64,000 bases of DNA, taken from NCBI GenBank assembly GCA_023250155.1, contig JAHFBG010000001.1, positions 373,131 to 437,130 of the forward strand. The letters are read 5' to 3'. Numbering within the stretch: position 1 is the first letter of the stretch; each line of letters opens with the position of its first letter. This document shows positions 54,744 through 63,880 of the stretch, one piece after another. Below the pieces are notes generated by a model. The model worked only from the letters and a program-made list of their open reading frames with translations, made no database searches and had not been told where the DNA came from. The DNA comes from Candidatus Melainabacteria bacterium (lineage in GTDB: Bacteria > Cyanobacteriota > Vampirovibrionia > 2-02-FULL-35-15). The translations under genes were made by a program, and so were the position numbers.

Positions 54744-55058
54744 ATGAGATTAGATCCTAATCAAAAAGCCTGTGTACTTGTTGTAGTAAATCGCTTCCAT
54801 GGTTTAGCCTATCCTGTAGTAGATGGATTAAACAAGTTAAGTGACTGGGAGCTTTTAGGAAATAATCCTGGACCAAAATCAGAATACTTATCTACAAATG
54901 ATTTAGAAGCCTTAGCAAAAATTTATAAAAATGTTGTTGGCAAATTATTTGAAAAGCACAAGAGTAATGCCTTAGTTTTATTGGAAGATATTATTGGCCA
55001 AAATTTAAACATAAAACAAGTAAACATTATTCTTGAAAAGATTGCTAAAGGTACTTAG
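54744..55058 (+). CDS. Small uncharacterised protein, partner of the preceding gene
   Basis: 104 residues, starts MRLDPNQKACVLVVVNRFHG. Compact alpha-helical protein with a conserved-looking WELLGNNPGPKSEYLSTNDLE loop. The tight two-gene layout resembles toxin-antitoxin pairs, but neither product matches a family I know. Confidence 0.5.
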   Translation: MRLDPNQKACVLVVVNRFHGLAYPVVDGLNKLSDWELLGNNPGPKSEYLSTNDLEALAKIYKNVVGKLFEKHKSNALVLLEDIIGQNLNIKQVNIILEKIAKGT

Positions 55059-55275
55059 GAAGTGCAAGACATCTTTAAAAATGTTTCTACATTGTAAAAA
55101 TTCAATTATCTAAAGCAAATATATCTTTTGTAGTGGATTTAGAGGATTTACCAAAGGAATCGCAAACTTGTTTTGCACTATGGAAATAACATTCGTTAAT
55201 AAAGAGATTCTGAATTATCTGTCTTATGATAAATTGAAAACCAGGTATGTCAAATCAAATTAAGAGGGAAATAAA

Positions 55276-57885
55276 ATGAGAATTAAAAATCTTTGTAGTA
55301 TCTTTTTAATTTTGTTACTTTGTTTAACAAACTGTAGCAAAATTAACTCTGCAAATGCTCAAACATGTACAGGTGCAACACCTATACTATGCTCTGATAA
55401 TACATGTGCTGCTACTGCTCTTGCTTGTCCTTGTCCAACATCATTTCCAACAAGATGTTCAGATGGTACTTGTGCTACTACAGCAGCTACTTGTCCTAAT
55501 AGCACAACAAGCAGTACGAGTACTGGTTGCCCAGCAGCTACACCTATTATGTGTGCTGATGGTTCTTGTACTGCTGTTATTGCGAATTGTTCATGTCCAG
55601 CAGCTACTCCAATTATGTGTGGTGATGGTTCTTGTGTAGTTGCAGCAGCTAATTGTCCTGGTAGTAGCACTACAAGTGGTACATGTACAGGTGCAACACC
55701 TATATTATGCTCTGATAATACATGTGCTGCTACTGCTCTTGCTTGTCCATGTACAGGAGCATTTCCATTTAGATGCCCAGATAATACTTGTGCTACTACA
55801 TCTGCTACTTGTCCTACAAGCAGTACTAGTACAGGATGTCCAGCAGCAACACCTATTATGTGTACTAATGGAACTTGTGTAGCAGCAATAGCAGCATGTT
55901 CTTGTCCAGTAGCTACTCCAATAGCATGTTTAGATGGTACTTGTGCTGTTACTTTAGCTTCTTGCCAATGTCCAGCATCCACACCATTTAAATGTTCAGA
56001 TGGTATTTGTGTGGCAAGCTCAGCATTTTGTACTACAAACACATGTCCAGCAGCTACACCAATTAAATGTTCTGATGGTTCTTGTGTCACTGTTATAGCA
56101 AACTGTCCTGTAAACACATGCCCAGCAGCTACACCAATTAAATGTTCTGATGGTACTTGTAAGCTAACACAAGCTGAATGTACTGCTAACACATGTCCAG
56201 CAGCTACACCAATTAAATGTTCTGATGGTACTTGTAAGCTAACACAAGCTGAATGTACTGCTAGCACCTGTCCAGCAGCAACACCTATTAAATGTGCTGA
56301 TGGTTCTTGTGTTGTTGCAGCAGCTAATTGCCTTGTAAACACCTGCCCATCAGCTACACCAATTAAATGTTCTGATGGTACTTGTACGGCTGTTATAGCA
56401 AACTGCCCTGTAAACACCTGTCCAGTAGCAACACCTATTAAGTGTGCTGATGGTACTTGTAAGCTAACGCAAGCTGAATGTACTGCTAGTACATGTCCAG
56501 TAGCTACTCCTTTCAAATGCCCTAGTGGTACTTGTGCTCTTACCGTAGCAAGCTGTCCACCTGACATCACATGTCCTGCCGAAAAACCAATTAAATGTAC
56601 TGATGGTTCTTGTGCAGTAACTCATGACAAATGTACTGCTAGTACCTGTCCAAAAGAAACTCCTATTAAATGTCCTGATGGCACTTGTGTGCTTACAGCT
56701 GAGAAATGTGTTGGTTCAAATGGATGTTCAACACTAAAACCAATTAAATGTCCTGATGGTACTTGTACTGCTACAATTCAAGACTGTACAGTAAGTACCT
56801 GTCCAAAAGAAACTCCAGTAAAATGTTCTGATGGTACTTGTGCTGTTACAAAAGATAAATGTCCAGTAACAAGTGCTTGTCCTACTGGTCATGTACTCTG
56901 TCCAAATGGAGTATGTGTAGCTAAGCTTGACTTGTGTGGTTCAGCAACTGCCTGTCCAAAAGAAACACCAGTAAAATGCCCTGATGGTACTTGTGTTGTT
57001 ACAGCAGATAAATGTGGAGCACCATCTGATTCATGTCTTGTTAAATGTCCAAATGGAGCATGTGCACCAAGTGTAGATCTTTGTGGGTCAACATCTTCAT
57101 GTCCAAAAGATAAGCCAGTAAGATGCCCAGATGGAAACTGTGTACCTACTGCTGATAAGTGTTTTGCAACTTCTGCATGCCCATTATCAACACCAGTTCA
57201 ATGTCCAGATGGTACTTGTAAAATATCATTTGCAGAATGTGTCTGTCCTCAGGATGCACCAGCTAAGTGTCCAGATGGTACTTGTAAAGTCACTCAAGCA
57301 GATTGTTTAGGTGGAAGTGATAACTCTTGCCCAAGTAATAAACCTATCAAATGCTCAGATGGAACTTGTAAGCAAACACTGGCTGACTGTAAATGTCCAA
57401 GATCTGCTCCTGTTAAGTGTCCAGATGGTACTTGTGCTATTAGCCAAGCTGCTTGCTTAGGCGGTGGTGGTATAACTGCTGCTAATGGCAAAGCAAAGAT
57501 TGTACAAGTTCTAAGAAATTTGAACGTTGCAAGGAACAATCTTTCAAGATCTTCAAAAGCAGCTCGTTCATTTAGTCTAAAAGTTGCTACTATAATTAAA
57601 ACAATTAAAGGAGCACTAGACTTAGGAGGAGATGTTTGTAATGAAGGTATCATTACAGCTCTTGATGATCTAAATGAGCTACTTGATGATCTCGATGAAA
57701 AGGTTTGTGACCCTGATGCTTTACTTGACAGAAAAGCTAAGCAAACCTGCATTCCTGAAGATGCGGCAGATGACTTTAGGGAAGTAGCACAAGAAGCAAC
57801 AGATACTGTCAATGAAATCCTTGCAACTGACAATGATATAGACACCATACCTGATGTCTGCGGTAAAGTAAAAGGGAAAAAATAA
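55276..57885 (+). CDS. Secreted lipoprotein with about 28 four-cysteine repeats
   Basis: 869 residues. Lipoprotein signal MRIKNLCSIFLILLLCLTNC. Residues about 30-740 consist of 28 units (my count) of 22-32 residues with the pattern C-P-x3-P-[IVF]-x-C-x-[DN]-G-[TS]-C-x7-C, for example CPAATPIKCSDGTCKLTQAEC, giving more than 100 cysteines and presumably two disulfides per unit. Unit spacers are short (TAS, PVN, GSST). A 130-residue helical C-terminal domain (ARNNLSRSSKAARSF, LDDLNELLDDLDEKVC) follows. Probably a surface stalk or adhesin; function unknown. AAGAGGG ribosome site. A strong terminator follows. Confidence 0.72.
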   Translation: MRIKNLCSIFLILLLCLTNCSKINSANAQTCTGATPILCSDNTCAATALACPCPTSFPTRCSDGTCATTAATCPNSTTSSTSTGCPAATPIMCADGSCTAVIANCSCPAATPIMCGDGSCVVAAANCPGSSTTSGTCTGATPILCSDNTCAATALACPCTGAFPFRCPDNTCATTSATCPTSSTSTGCPAATPIMCTNGTCVAAIAACSCPVATPIACLDGTCAVTLASCQCPASTPFKCSDGICVASSAFCTTNTCPAATPIKCSDGSCVTVIANCPVNTCPAATPIKCSDGTCKLTQAECTANTCPAATPIKCSDGTCKLTQAECTASTCPAATPIKCADGSCVVAAANCLVNTCPSATPIKCSDGTCTAVIANCPVNTCPVATPIKCADGTCKLTQAECTASTCPVATPFKCPSGTCALTVASCPPDITCPAEKPIKCTDGSCAVTHDKCTASTCPKETPIKCPDGTCVLTAEKCVGSNGCSTLKPIKCPDGTCTATIQDCTVSTCPKETPVKCSDGTCAVTKDKCPVTSACPTGHVLCPNGVCVAKLDLCGSATACPKETPVKCPDGTCVVTADKCGAPSDSCLVKCPNGACAPSVDLCGSTSSCPKDKPVRCPDGNCVPTADKCFATSACPLSTPVQCPDGTCKISFAECVCPQDAPAKCPDGTCKVTQADCLGGSDNSCPSNKPIKCSDGTCKQTLADCKCPRSAPVKCPDGTCAISQAACLGGGGITAANGKAKIVQVLRNLNVARNNLSRSSKAARSFSLKVATIIKTIKGALDLGGDVCNEGIITALDDLNELLDDLDEKVCDPDALLDRKAKQTCIPEDAADDFREVAQEATDTVNEILATDNDIDTIPDVCGKVKGKK

Positions 57886-57915
57886 CCACCCCTTTTTATT
57901 ACCTACAAAAGCTTA

Positions 57916-57945
57916 AGAGCCTCTCATATGAGAGGCTCTTTTTTT
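57916..57945 (+). terminator. Rho-independent terminator
   Basis: Perfect 12-bp stem AGAGCCTCTCAT/ATGAGAGGCTCT followed by seven T. Serves the Cys-repeat gene; because gltX converges from the right, it may partly serve both strands. Confidence 0.93.
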
Positions 57946-57970
57946 ATACAAATATAAAAATAAAAGAGGG

Positions 57971-59410
57971 TTAAACAAACACAGCAATTGCTTTATTAAG
58001 CCTGGCTCTCAATCTTTCTTCCCCAAGAAGTGAAATTACTAATCCTAAGTCAGGGCCTTTATTTGAGCCTGATATAGCGACTCTAAGTGGCCAATATAAA
58101 TCTTTTCCTTTTAAGCCTAATTCTTTCCCAAGATTATCGATAGCTTTTTTACATTCTTGTGGATTTTGGAAGTCAAAGGAAGTAAGTGCTGTAAGAGTTT
58201 TCTCTAGAATTTTTCTTGCATTCTCTGTATTTAAAATGCTTTTGTTTTCATTTGAGCTCAAATCAAACTTGTCATCAAAGAAAAATCTGATTAGCCCAGT
58301 AATTTCATCAAGCTTATTTAAGCCTGCTTGAACAGAACTCATCATTTTGAGTAGCTGTTCTTTAGAATAAAGAGATAGATTTAAATCTTTTTCTAAAAAG
58401 TGTTTTGAAAGACTATATACTTCTTCAATAGGTAATTCTTTTATATAATGATTATCAAACCAATATAGTTTTGGTAAATCGTAAACCGCAGAACTTTTGC
58501 TTATTCTGCCAAGATCAAATAAGTCTATAATCTCATCTAGCTTAAAAACTTCTGCTTCTGGTTTATCTGGACGTGTCCAGCTCATATGTACAAGGTAGTT
58601 TTCAAGAGCTTCAGGTAAAAAGCCTTCTCTTTGATACTTGTCAATGTTTGCAATGTCACCATGTTTTCTTTTACTTAACTTTTCTCTCTCATGTGTAAAT
58701 ATCAAAGGTACATGACCAAATGTAGGGACATCAAATCCAAGTGCTTGAAAAATAGGAATTTGTTTTGCAGTATTATGCAGGTGATCATCTCCGCGAATGA
58801 TGTGGCTTATTTTCATATCACCATCATCTATCACTACTGCAAAATTGTATAAAGGAATACCATCAGAACGCATTATGACTGGGTCTCCACCTAAATCACT
58901 TGTGTTAACACAAATATGTCCTCTAATCTCATCAATCCATTTAACATCAAAATTATCTGGCAGTTTAAATCTCAAAACTGATTTTCTACCTTCAACTATA
59001 AACTGTTTCTTTTGTTCTTCTGTAAGATTTCTATGCCTGTTATCATATTTTTCTGGAACTTTTGCTGCTCTTTGAATCTTTCTTAATTCATCCAGTTCTT
59101 CTTGGGTAGAAAAACAATGATATGCTTTTCCTTCATCTAAGAGCTTTTGAGCAAGCTTACGATAAAGCTCAAATCTCTCACTTTGAAAATATGGACCTTC
59201 ATCAAATTTTATTTTGAGCCATTTAAACCCTTCTAAAATTTCTTTTGTATATTCATCTTTATTTCTTTGTTGATCCGTATCTTCTATTCTTAAAATAAAC
59301 TTACCTTTATTTTTTTTTGCAAAAAGATAATTATAAAGAGCAGTTCTAACAGTACCAAGATGTAAACTTCCTGTTGGACTAGGTGCTATACGGACTCGGA
59401 CTGGCTTCAT
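57971..59410 (-). CDS. gltX: Glutamyl-tRNA synthetase
   Basis: Charges tRNA-Glu. 479 residues. Class I motifs: HIGH-type PSPTGSLHLGTVRTALYNYLF at the N-terminus and KLSKRKHGDI (KMSKS loop) near residue 245. Also LRIEDTDQQR, LYNFAVVIDDGDMKISHIIRGDDH, and a C-terminal anticodon-binding helical domain. A full-length single copy, presumably discriminating or not between Glu and Gln tRNA; this cannot be told from sequence alone. Confidence 0.96.
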   Translation of the reverse strand: MKPVRVRIAPSPTGSLHLGTVRTALYNYLFAKKNKGKFILRIEDTDQQRNKDEYTKEILEGFKWLKIKFDEGPYFQSERFELYRKLAQKLLDEGKAYHCFSTQEELDELRKIQRAAKVPEKYDNRHRNLTEEQKKQFIVEGRKSVLRFKLPDNFDVKWIDEIRGHICVNTSDLGGDPVIMRSDGIPLYNFAVVIDDGDMKISHIIRGDDHLHNTAKQIPIFQALGFDVPTFGHVPLIFTHEREKLSKRKHGDIANIDKYQREGFLPEALENYLVHMSWTRPDKPEAEVFKLDEIIDLFDLGRISKSSAVYDLPKLYWFDNHYIKELPIEEVYSLSKHFLEKDLNLSLYSKEQLLKMMSSVQAGLNKLDEITGLIRFFFDDKFDLSSNENKSILNTENARKILEKTLTALTSFDFQNPQECKKAIDNLGKELGLKGKDLYWPLRVAISGSNKGPDLGLVISLLGEERLRARLNKAIAVFV

Positions 59411-59463
59411 AGTTCTACTCTCTTGATTAATTAAAGCTGTTGGCTTTATTGTACCTCATCAGA

Positions 59464-59479
59464 GCACGATTAACCGTGC
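59464..59479. repeat. Short GC-rich palindrome (GCACG-N6-CGTGC)
   Basis: Set in a context reading GGGGCACGGTTAATCGTGC on the minus strand, like the GTAGGGGC... palindromes dispersed in cyanobacterial genomes; only one copy is seen here. Confidence 0.35.
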
Positions 59480-59497
59480 CCCTACATTTTATCACTA

Positions 59498-60019
59498 TTA
59501 TTTGTGAAACACAGTCACCTGGTTTATCTGGCTATTTGGAATAATGTGTACATTGCCAGTCACATCTTTTAATGTAGTTGTACGTAAGTTCATTTTTTCT
59601 ACTATACCGGTTAAGTCACCTATTTTGACATTGTCTCCAATACTAAACTGATCTTCAAACAATATAAAAAAACCATTTATTACATCCTTCATTAAATGTT
59701 GAGCCCCTAAACTAAAAGCTACACCTAATATGCCAGCACTTGCAATAATTGGTCTTATATCAAACCCTAATTCATGCAAGATCATCATTATTGTAATAGC
59801 TACTATAACAATCTGACCTGTAGAAGTAATTATTTGTCTTATTGTTTCTGCTCGTTTTGTATTTGAGGCTCTTTTTACGAATCTATAAGCAGCAGTGTTA
59901 ATGAAATGTTTTAAGAAAAATGCAATAAAAATTATTACTATCAGTTTAAAAAAACTAGGTAAAATCCATGTCCACAAGGTTTCAAAGAAATTGCTAAAGA
60001 AAGAAAAGATATTGTTCAT
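59498..60019 (-). CDS. Short MscS-family mechanosensitive channel
   Basis: 173 residues; classical MscS has about 286. Two N-terminal membrane helices (about 16-42, 64-86), then the pore helix-type ASAGILGVAFSLGAQHLMKDVINGFFILFED and the beta domain QFSIGDNVKIGDLTGIVEKMNLRTTTLKD...NVHIIPNSQINQV. The C-terminal alpha/beta vestibule is absent, with a stop right after the beta domain, so it is a naturally short form or 3'-truncated. Follows atpA by 3 bases, so probably at the end of the ATP synthase transcript. Confidence 0.85.
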   Translation of the reverse strand: MNNIFSFFSNFFETLWTWILPSFFKLIVIIFIAFFLKHFINTAAYRFVKRASNTKRAETIRQIITSTGQIVIVAITIMMILHELGFDIRPIIASAGILGVAFSLGAQHLMKDVINGFFILFEDQFSIGDNVKIGDLTGIVEKMNLRTTTLKDVTGNVHIIPNSQINQVTVFHK

Positions 60020-60022
60020 TTT

Positions 60023-61546
60023 TTAGCTTACAAACAAACTATCTCTGAATTTTTCAAGTGCTGCTCTTAGTTCTTTCTTTTCATTGTCATCAAGTGCAGT
60101 ACCACTATTTAGCTTGTCTTCTAATTTCTTATGGTTTGCACTAAAGTACTTAAACCAGTCTGCTTTAAACCTTAGGATATCATTTGTATTTATATTGTCT
60201 AAAACCCCTTCATTGGCTGCAGATATAACAGATACTTGTTGAGCTACTGAAAGAGGACTATACTGTGGCTGTTTTAAGACTGCCATCAGTTTCTGACCAC
60301 GACGTATTTGCTGTTGTGTAGCAGGATCAAGATCAGATGCAAACTGTGCAAATGCTTCAAGCTCTCTAAACTGTGCAAGATCAAGTCTTAATTTCCCTGC
60401 TACCATTTTCATGGCTTTTGTCTGAGCAGCTCCACCTACCCGACTTACGGATACACCTGCATTAATAGCAGGTCTTACACCAGCATTAAATAAATCGGTC
60501 TCTAAAAAGATTTGTCCATCTGTAATAGAGATAACATTTGTAGGAATATATGCAGAAACATCACCTGCCTGAGTTTCTATAATAGGCAAGGCTGTCATTG
60601 AACCATTTCCTAACTTCTCACTTAGCTTTGCTGCTCTTTCAAGCAATCTGCTATGCAGATAAAAAACATCTCCAGGATAAGCTTCACGACCTGGTGGACG
60701 ACGGAGTAAAAGACTCATAGCCCTATATGCCCAAGCATGTTTTGTAAGATCATCATAAATGATGAGAACATGTTTGCCATTTTCCATAAACTCTTCACCA
60801 ATAGAAGCTCCTGCAAATGGTGCTATATATTGAAGTGCTGGTGGATCTGTAGATGCAGCACTAACAATAATGGTGTATTCCATTGCACCAGCATCTTCTA
60901 ATACTTTTTTAATTTGTGCTACTGAGCCTTGTCTTTGACCAATAGCTACATAAATACAAATAGGTCTGTTCGATTGATTTTTTTGATTGATAATAGTATC
61001 AATTGCAATTGCAGTTTTTCCTGTTTGACGATCTCCAATTATGAGTTCTCTTTGACCGCGTCCAATTGGAATCATTGAGTCAATAGCTGCAATCCCTGTT
61101 TGAAGTGGTTCACATACTGATCTTCTTTTTACAATACCAGGAGCAACTTTCTCTACAGGTCTAAACTTATTTGATTTAATTTCTCCTTTTCCATCAAGTG
61201 GTTTTCCGATAGGGCTTACAACACGTCCTATTAGTGCATCTCCTACAGGTACAGATGCAATTCTTCCTGTCGTTCTAACTTGAGTACCTTCTCTAACTCC
61301 TCTTGCATCACCAAATAAAACTACACCGACACTATCATCTTCAAGATTTAAAACCATTCCTATAGTCTTGTCGGCATCATCAAACTCTACAAGTTCGCTT
61401 GCCATAGCTTGTTCAAGTCCATGTACTCTGGATATTCCATCACCTATTGATATAACAGTGCCAACATTGCTTACTGTGAGCTTCTCTTGATACTGCTCTA
61501 TTTGTTGCTTTAGTAAGCTAACAATTTCATCTGATTTTATTGCCAT
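60023..61546 (-). CDS. atpA: ATP synthase F1 subunit alpha
   Basis: 507 residues, non-catalytic nucleotide-binding subunit of F1. Walker [10 protein letters not shown] near residue 170, [29 protein letters not shown], the [29 protein letters not shown] signature, and a C-terminal helical domain. Order on the minus strand is c, b', b, delta, alpha, as in Cyanobacteria, but the next gene is mscS-like instead of atpG (gamma). Confidence 0.97.
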   Translation of the reverse strand: MAIKSDEIVSLLKQQIEQYQEKLTVSNVGTVISIGDGISRVHGLEQAMASELVEFDDADKTIGMVLNLEDDSVGVVLFGDARGVREGTQVRTTGRIASVPVGDALIGRVVSPIGKPLDGKGEIKSNKFRPVEKVAPGIVKRRSVCEPLQTGIAAIDSMIPIGRGQRELIIGDRQTGKTAIAIDTIINQKNQSNRPICIYVAIGQRQGSVAQIKKVLEDAGAMEYTIIVSAASTDPPALQYIAPFAGASIGEEFMENGKHVLIIYDDLTKHAWAYRAMSLLLRRPPGREAYPGDVFYLHSRLLERAAKLSEKLGNGSMTALPIIETQAGDVSAYIPTNVISITDGQIFLETDLFNAGVRPAINAGVSVSRVGGAAQTKAMKMVAGKLRLDLAQFRELEAFAQFASDLDPATQQQIRRGQKLMAVLKQPQYSPLSVAQQVSVISAANEGVLDNINTNDILRFKADWFKYFSANHKKLEDKLNSGTALDDNEKKELRAALEKFRDSLFVS

Positions 61547-61565
61547 ATTTCCTCCAATTGATTAC

Positions 61566-62108
61566 CTAATACTCAAGCTTCCTTTTTAAACCTTCTAATC
61601 TTCCTCTTACACTTCCATCATAAACAAGATCATTAATTTTCACTTTAACTCCACCAATTAAAGCAGGATCAGTTTTAGCTTCAATTAAAATATTTTCTTC
61701 TCCTAGTAGTTGTTCAAGTCGCTTTTTTAAACTGTCTATAGCACTCTTATCAAGTTCACAAGCGCTAGACACTTCTGCAAAGGTCATACCTTTGGATTTA
61801 TTGACCAGTCTTTGGAAATGTTCTTTTACATCTTGTAAAAGATTAAATCTTTGATTGTCAACTAATATAAATAAAAAGTTTAATAAGTTTTGATTTATTT
61901 TTCCTTGAAACAATTTTTTAATCAACTCTTTTTTTACATCTTTTGAAATACTGGGGTTATGAAAAACATCTTTTGCTTGCTTTACAATAGTGATCGTCTC
62001 ATTGATAACTGTTAGTTCATTTAATACTATTTCTTGCTCCTGAATAATACCGATAAGCTCAAAAAGAGCTAATGCATAATTTTTTGAAACTCGTTTTGAT
62101 TCATGCAT
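61566..62108 (-). CDS. atpH: ATP synthase F1 subunit delta
   Basis: 180 residues; links the b-stalk to the top of F1. N-terminal ALFELIGIIQEQEIVLNEL helical domain, SKDVKKELIKKLF, LLNFLFILVDNQRFNLLQDV, and the conserved C-terminal IEAKTDPALIGGVKVKINDLVYDGSVRGRL. Lies between b and alpha in the operon with 3- and 19-base spacers. Confidence 0.95.
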   Translation of the reverse strand: MHESKRVSKNYALALFELIGIIQEQEIVLNELTVINETITIVKQAKDVFHNPSISKDVKKELIKKLFQGKINQNLLNFLFILVDNQRFNLLQDVKEHFQRLVNKSKGMTFAEVSSACELDKSAIDSLKKRLEQLLGEENILIEAKTDPALIGGVKVKINDLVYDGSVRGRLEGLKRKLEY

Positions 62109-62111
62109 GTT

Positions 62112-62714
62112 TTAATTCTTTCCTACCTTTTCAAGTTCAGACATAAAATCTAATGTCAATTTTTTTTGAACATCCACATTGTTTGACAGTTTGCTTAAAG
62201 ATTCTTCTGCTAATTTAAAAGCAATAGCAGATGTAGATTTTTTAATATCTTGAACAGCCTCATCCCAGCTAGTATTAATCTCCCTTTGAACTTTTGACTT
62301 TAAGTCATTAAGTTCTCTTTCTGTATCCTTTTCAATTTGATGCTTGATTACCTCAGCATTTTTCCTTGCTTCTTGTTTCATCTCTTCAATTTCATGGCTT
62401 ACATCTTGTGTCTTTTTCTTTATAGCTTCTAATTCCTCTGTAGCTTTAATTCTTGCTTGTTTTGCTTCTTCTATTTCTTTACTTATTTGTTTTTTTCTTT
62501 GATCAACCATCTGAGGTAAAAACTTATTCCCAAGATAAATTATTGCAATAGCAAGAATAAGCACGTTTAAAAGATTTGATTCAACTAATGTTTGCCATAA
62601 ACCCATTTCATGATGACTAGAATGTGATGCATGCTCTATACCAAGGGCAGAGGATTGAGGATTGAGGATTGAGAATAGAGAATAGAGAATAGAAAATAAA
62701 ACTATCTTTGACAT
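62112..62714 (-). CDS. atpF: ATP synthase F0 subunit b with a repeat-encoded N-terminus
   Basis: 200 residues from ATG 62714, which has GAGGG 6 bases upstream; a TTG-or-earlier start at 62762 would lie inside the b' gene end. The N-terminus [21 protein letters not shown], then SALG, resembles a cleavable signal peptide and is largely encoded by 7-base tandem repeats (62653-62694). Then comes a normal b subunit: a membrane helix (LNVLILAIAIIYLGNKFLP), and a long charged coiled coil (QRKKQISKEIEEAKQARI...) to the end. Forms a heterodimeric stalk with b'. Confidence 0.9.
   Translation of the reverse strand: MSKIVLFSILYSLFSILNPQSSALGIEHASHSSHHEMGLWQTLVESNLLNVLILAIAIIYLGNKFLPQMVDQRKKQISKEIEEAKQARIKATEELEAIKKKTQDVSHEIEEMKQEARKNAEVIKHQIEKDTERELNDLKSKVQREINTSWDEAVQDIKKSTSAIAFKLAEESLSKLSNNVDVQKKLTLDFMSELEKVGKN
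62653..62694. repeat. Heptamer tandem repeat (6 units) inside atpF
   Basis: Three GATTGAG and three AATAGA(G/A) units. Because 42 bases is 14 codons, the frame is kept and the peptide repeats with a 7-residue period (SILNPQS/SILYSLF). Confidence 0.9.
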
Positions 62715-62748
62715 TTCTGCCCTCTTACTTTTACTCTCTATTTTCTTC

Positions 62749-63195
62749 TTAGTGCAATACAAGGGTTTTTTCTCCTGTTCCTAAAACTTTATTTGTGATT
62801 AAATCTTTAAGTAGATTGATTTGGGCTTCAAGTTGCTTTAAGGCAATTTCTTGTTCTTTTTTTATTTGTTTTAATGCTTCTTCTTTTTCTTTACTTAATT
62901 CTGTTGTAATTACATTTATTTTTTCTTGCTTTATTTTTTGCGTTTGATTTATCGATTCTTGTATAAGTCCTTGCGACTCTTGCCTGGCTAGTTTTATTTG
63001 TTTTGTGTAATTGTCTAAAAGTTTATTTGCTTCATCGCGTAAATCTTTTGCTTGTAGGTGTTCACCTTCAATTAGTTCTTTTCTTTTTTCAATAACTTTT
63101 CCAACAGGCTTAAACAAAGTTAAGTTTAAAAAATAAATAAAAACCAGAAAGCTAGCTGCAAAAAGTATAAGTGTAAAATTTAATTCAAGTAACAT
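62749..63195 (-). CDS. atpF2: ATP synthase F0 subunit b'
   Basis: 148 residues, called b' (atpG of Cyanobacteria). N-terminal membrane helix (FTLILFAASFLVFIYFLNLTLF) followed by PVGKVIEKRKELIEGEHLQAKDL and a coiled-coil tail. A second, divergent b-type subunit next to c is the pattern of Cyanobacteria, chloroplasts and some phototrophs and their relatives. Confidence 0.9.
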   Translation of the reverse strand: MLLELNFTLILFAASFLVFIYFLNLTLFKPVGKVIEKRKELIEGEHLQAKDLRDEANKLLDNYTKQIKLARQESQGLIQESINQTQKIKQEKINVITTELSKEKEEALKQIKKEQEIALKQLEAQINLLKDLITNKVLGTGEKTLVLH

Positions 63196-63268
63196 CTTAG
63201 AGTTTTGTCATAAGTTGCCTGTATCCAGCCTTATAGAAACATGCGATACAGACAACCATGATACCTTT

Positions 63269-63550
63269 TTATTGTAATTGTAAGAACAATAAAATTGCAA
63301 TTAAGAAAGCAAACAATCCAAGAGCTTCACTTAATGCTGCAAAAATAAGTGTATTGGCAAGTAGTCTACCAGTAGCTTCTGGCTGACGTGCCATACCTTC
63401 AAGAGATTTACTAGCAGCAAGACCTACACCAATAGCTGGGCCACCTACTCCTGTTACTGCTAAACCTGCACCAATTGCTAATCCCATCTTTGCAAACTCT
63501 GATGAATTAGCTACTGCTTCGCCTGCTTGTGCAACTAATACTGGATCCAT
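63269..63550 (-). CDS. atpE: ATP synthase F0 subunit c
   Basis: 93 residues, the rotor ring. Helix 1 GLAIGAGLAVTGVGGPAIGVGLA with the GxGxG motif, polar loop ARQPEA, helix 2 LIFAALSEALGLFAFLIAILLF with the ion-carrying Glu75. The Glu is followed by Ala, not the Ser/Thr of sodium-type rings, suggesting protons. AGGGAG precedes the ATG. No a subunit (atpB) lies upstream. Confidence 0.96.
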   Translation of the reverse strand: MDPVLVAQAGEAVANSSEFAKMGLAIGAGLAVTGVGGPAIGVGLAASKSLEGMARQPEATGRLLANTLIFAALSEALGLFAFLIAILLFLQLQ

Positions 63551-63562
63551 TTTTTTCTCCCT

Positions 63563-63591
63563 GAAAAATCTTATTTAATTTGAGATTTTTC
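63563..63591 (-). promoter_or_regulatory. Hairpin in the atpE leader
   Basis: 9-bp stem GAAAAATCT/AGATTTTTC in the 5' leader, just upstream of the ribosome site. May affect mRNA stability or translation of the highly expressed c subunit. Confidence 0.4.
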
Positions 63592-63667
63592 CTTTTAATT
63601 GTTAGATGCTTAGATATTCTTTAATCAGAACATTCTTTGCTCTTAAACTTAACCATTAACCCTATGG

Positions 63668-63676
63668 ATTATAACA
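63668..63676 (-). promoter_or_regulatory. Extended -10 promoter of the ATP synthase cluster
   Basis: Minus-strand TGTTATAAT is a perfect extended -10 (TGn-TATAAT); no clear -35. Predicted leader of about 110 bases. Confidence 0.55.
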
Positions 63677-63683
63677 TTTTAAA

Positions 63684-63841
63684 CTAGCGTATAGCGCTTA
63701 GTAGAACTTAGAATCTAGCGTTCAGCGTATAGCGTTTAGTAGAACAATTAGGACATAGCGTAGATAGAAGAAAAGAGGACTTATAGGACTGCTTTACGTT
63801 CTTGTCCTCCCATCCGCTAAACGCTATACGCTATGTCCTAA
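63684..63841. repeat. Heptad repeats and long inverted repeat upstream of the ATP synthase genes
   Basis: Seven-base units of type NNAGCGT recur at 63684-63745 (TATAGCG(C/T)TTAGTAGAAC occurs twice, 63691 and 63728). Then TTAGGACATAGCGTA (63748-63762) pairs with TACGCTATGTCCTAA (63827-63841), and AGCGTATAGCGTTTAG (63724) with CTAAACGCTATACGCT (63817). With the leader hairpin and promoter this accounts for the gene-free stretch 63551-63880. Confidence 0.8.
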
Positions 63842-63880
63842 GTAGCTATACATTGATTTTAGTATCTACGTTTTATTTCA

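Noticed and set aside
55131..55200. Third copy of the tRNA-Cys/pilC repeat (GGATTTAGAGGATTTACC)
   Set aside because: Only one short block matches; block order is not kept.
55359..56570. A 403-codon minus-strand frame opposite the Cys-repeat gene
   Set aside because: Antisense shadow of a repetitive coding sequence; it mirrors the repeat and has no start signals.
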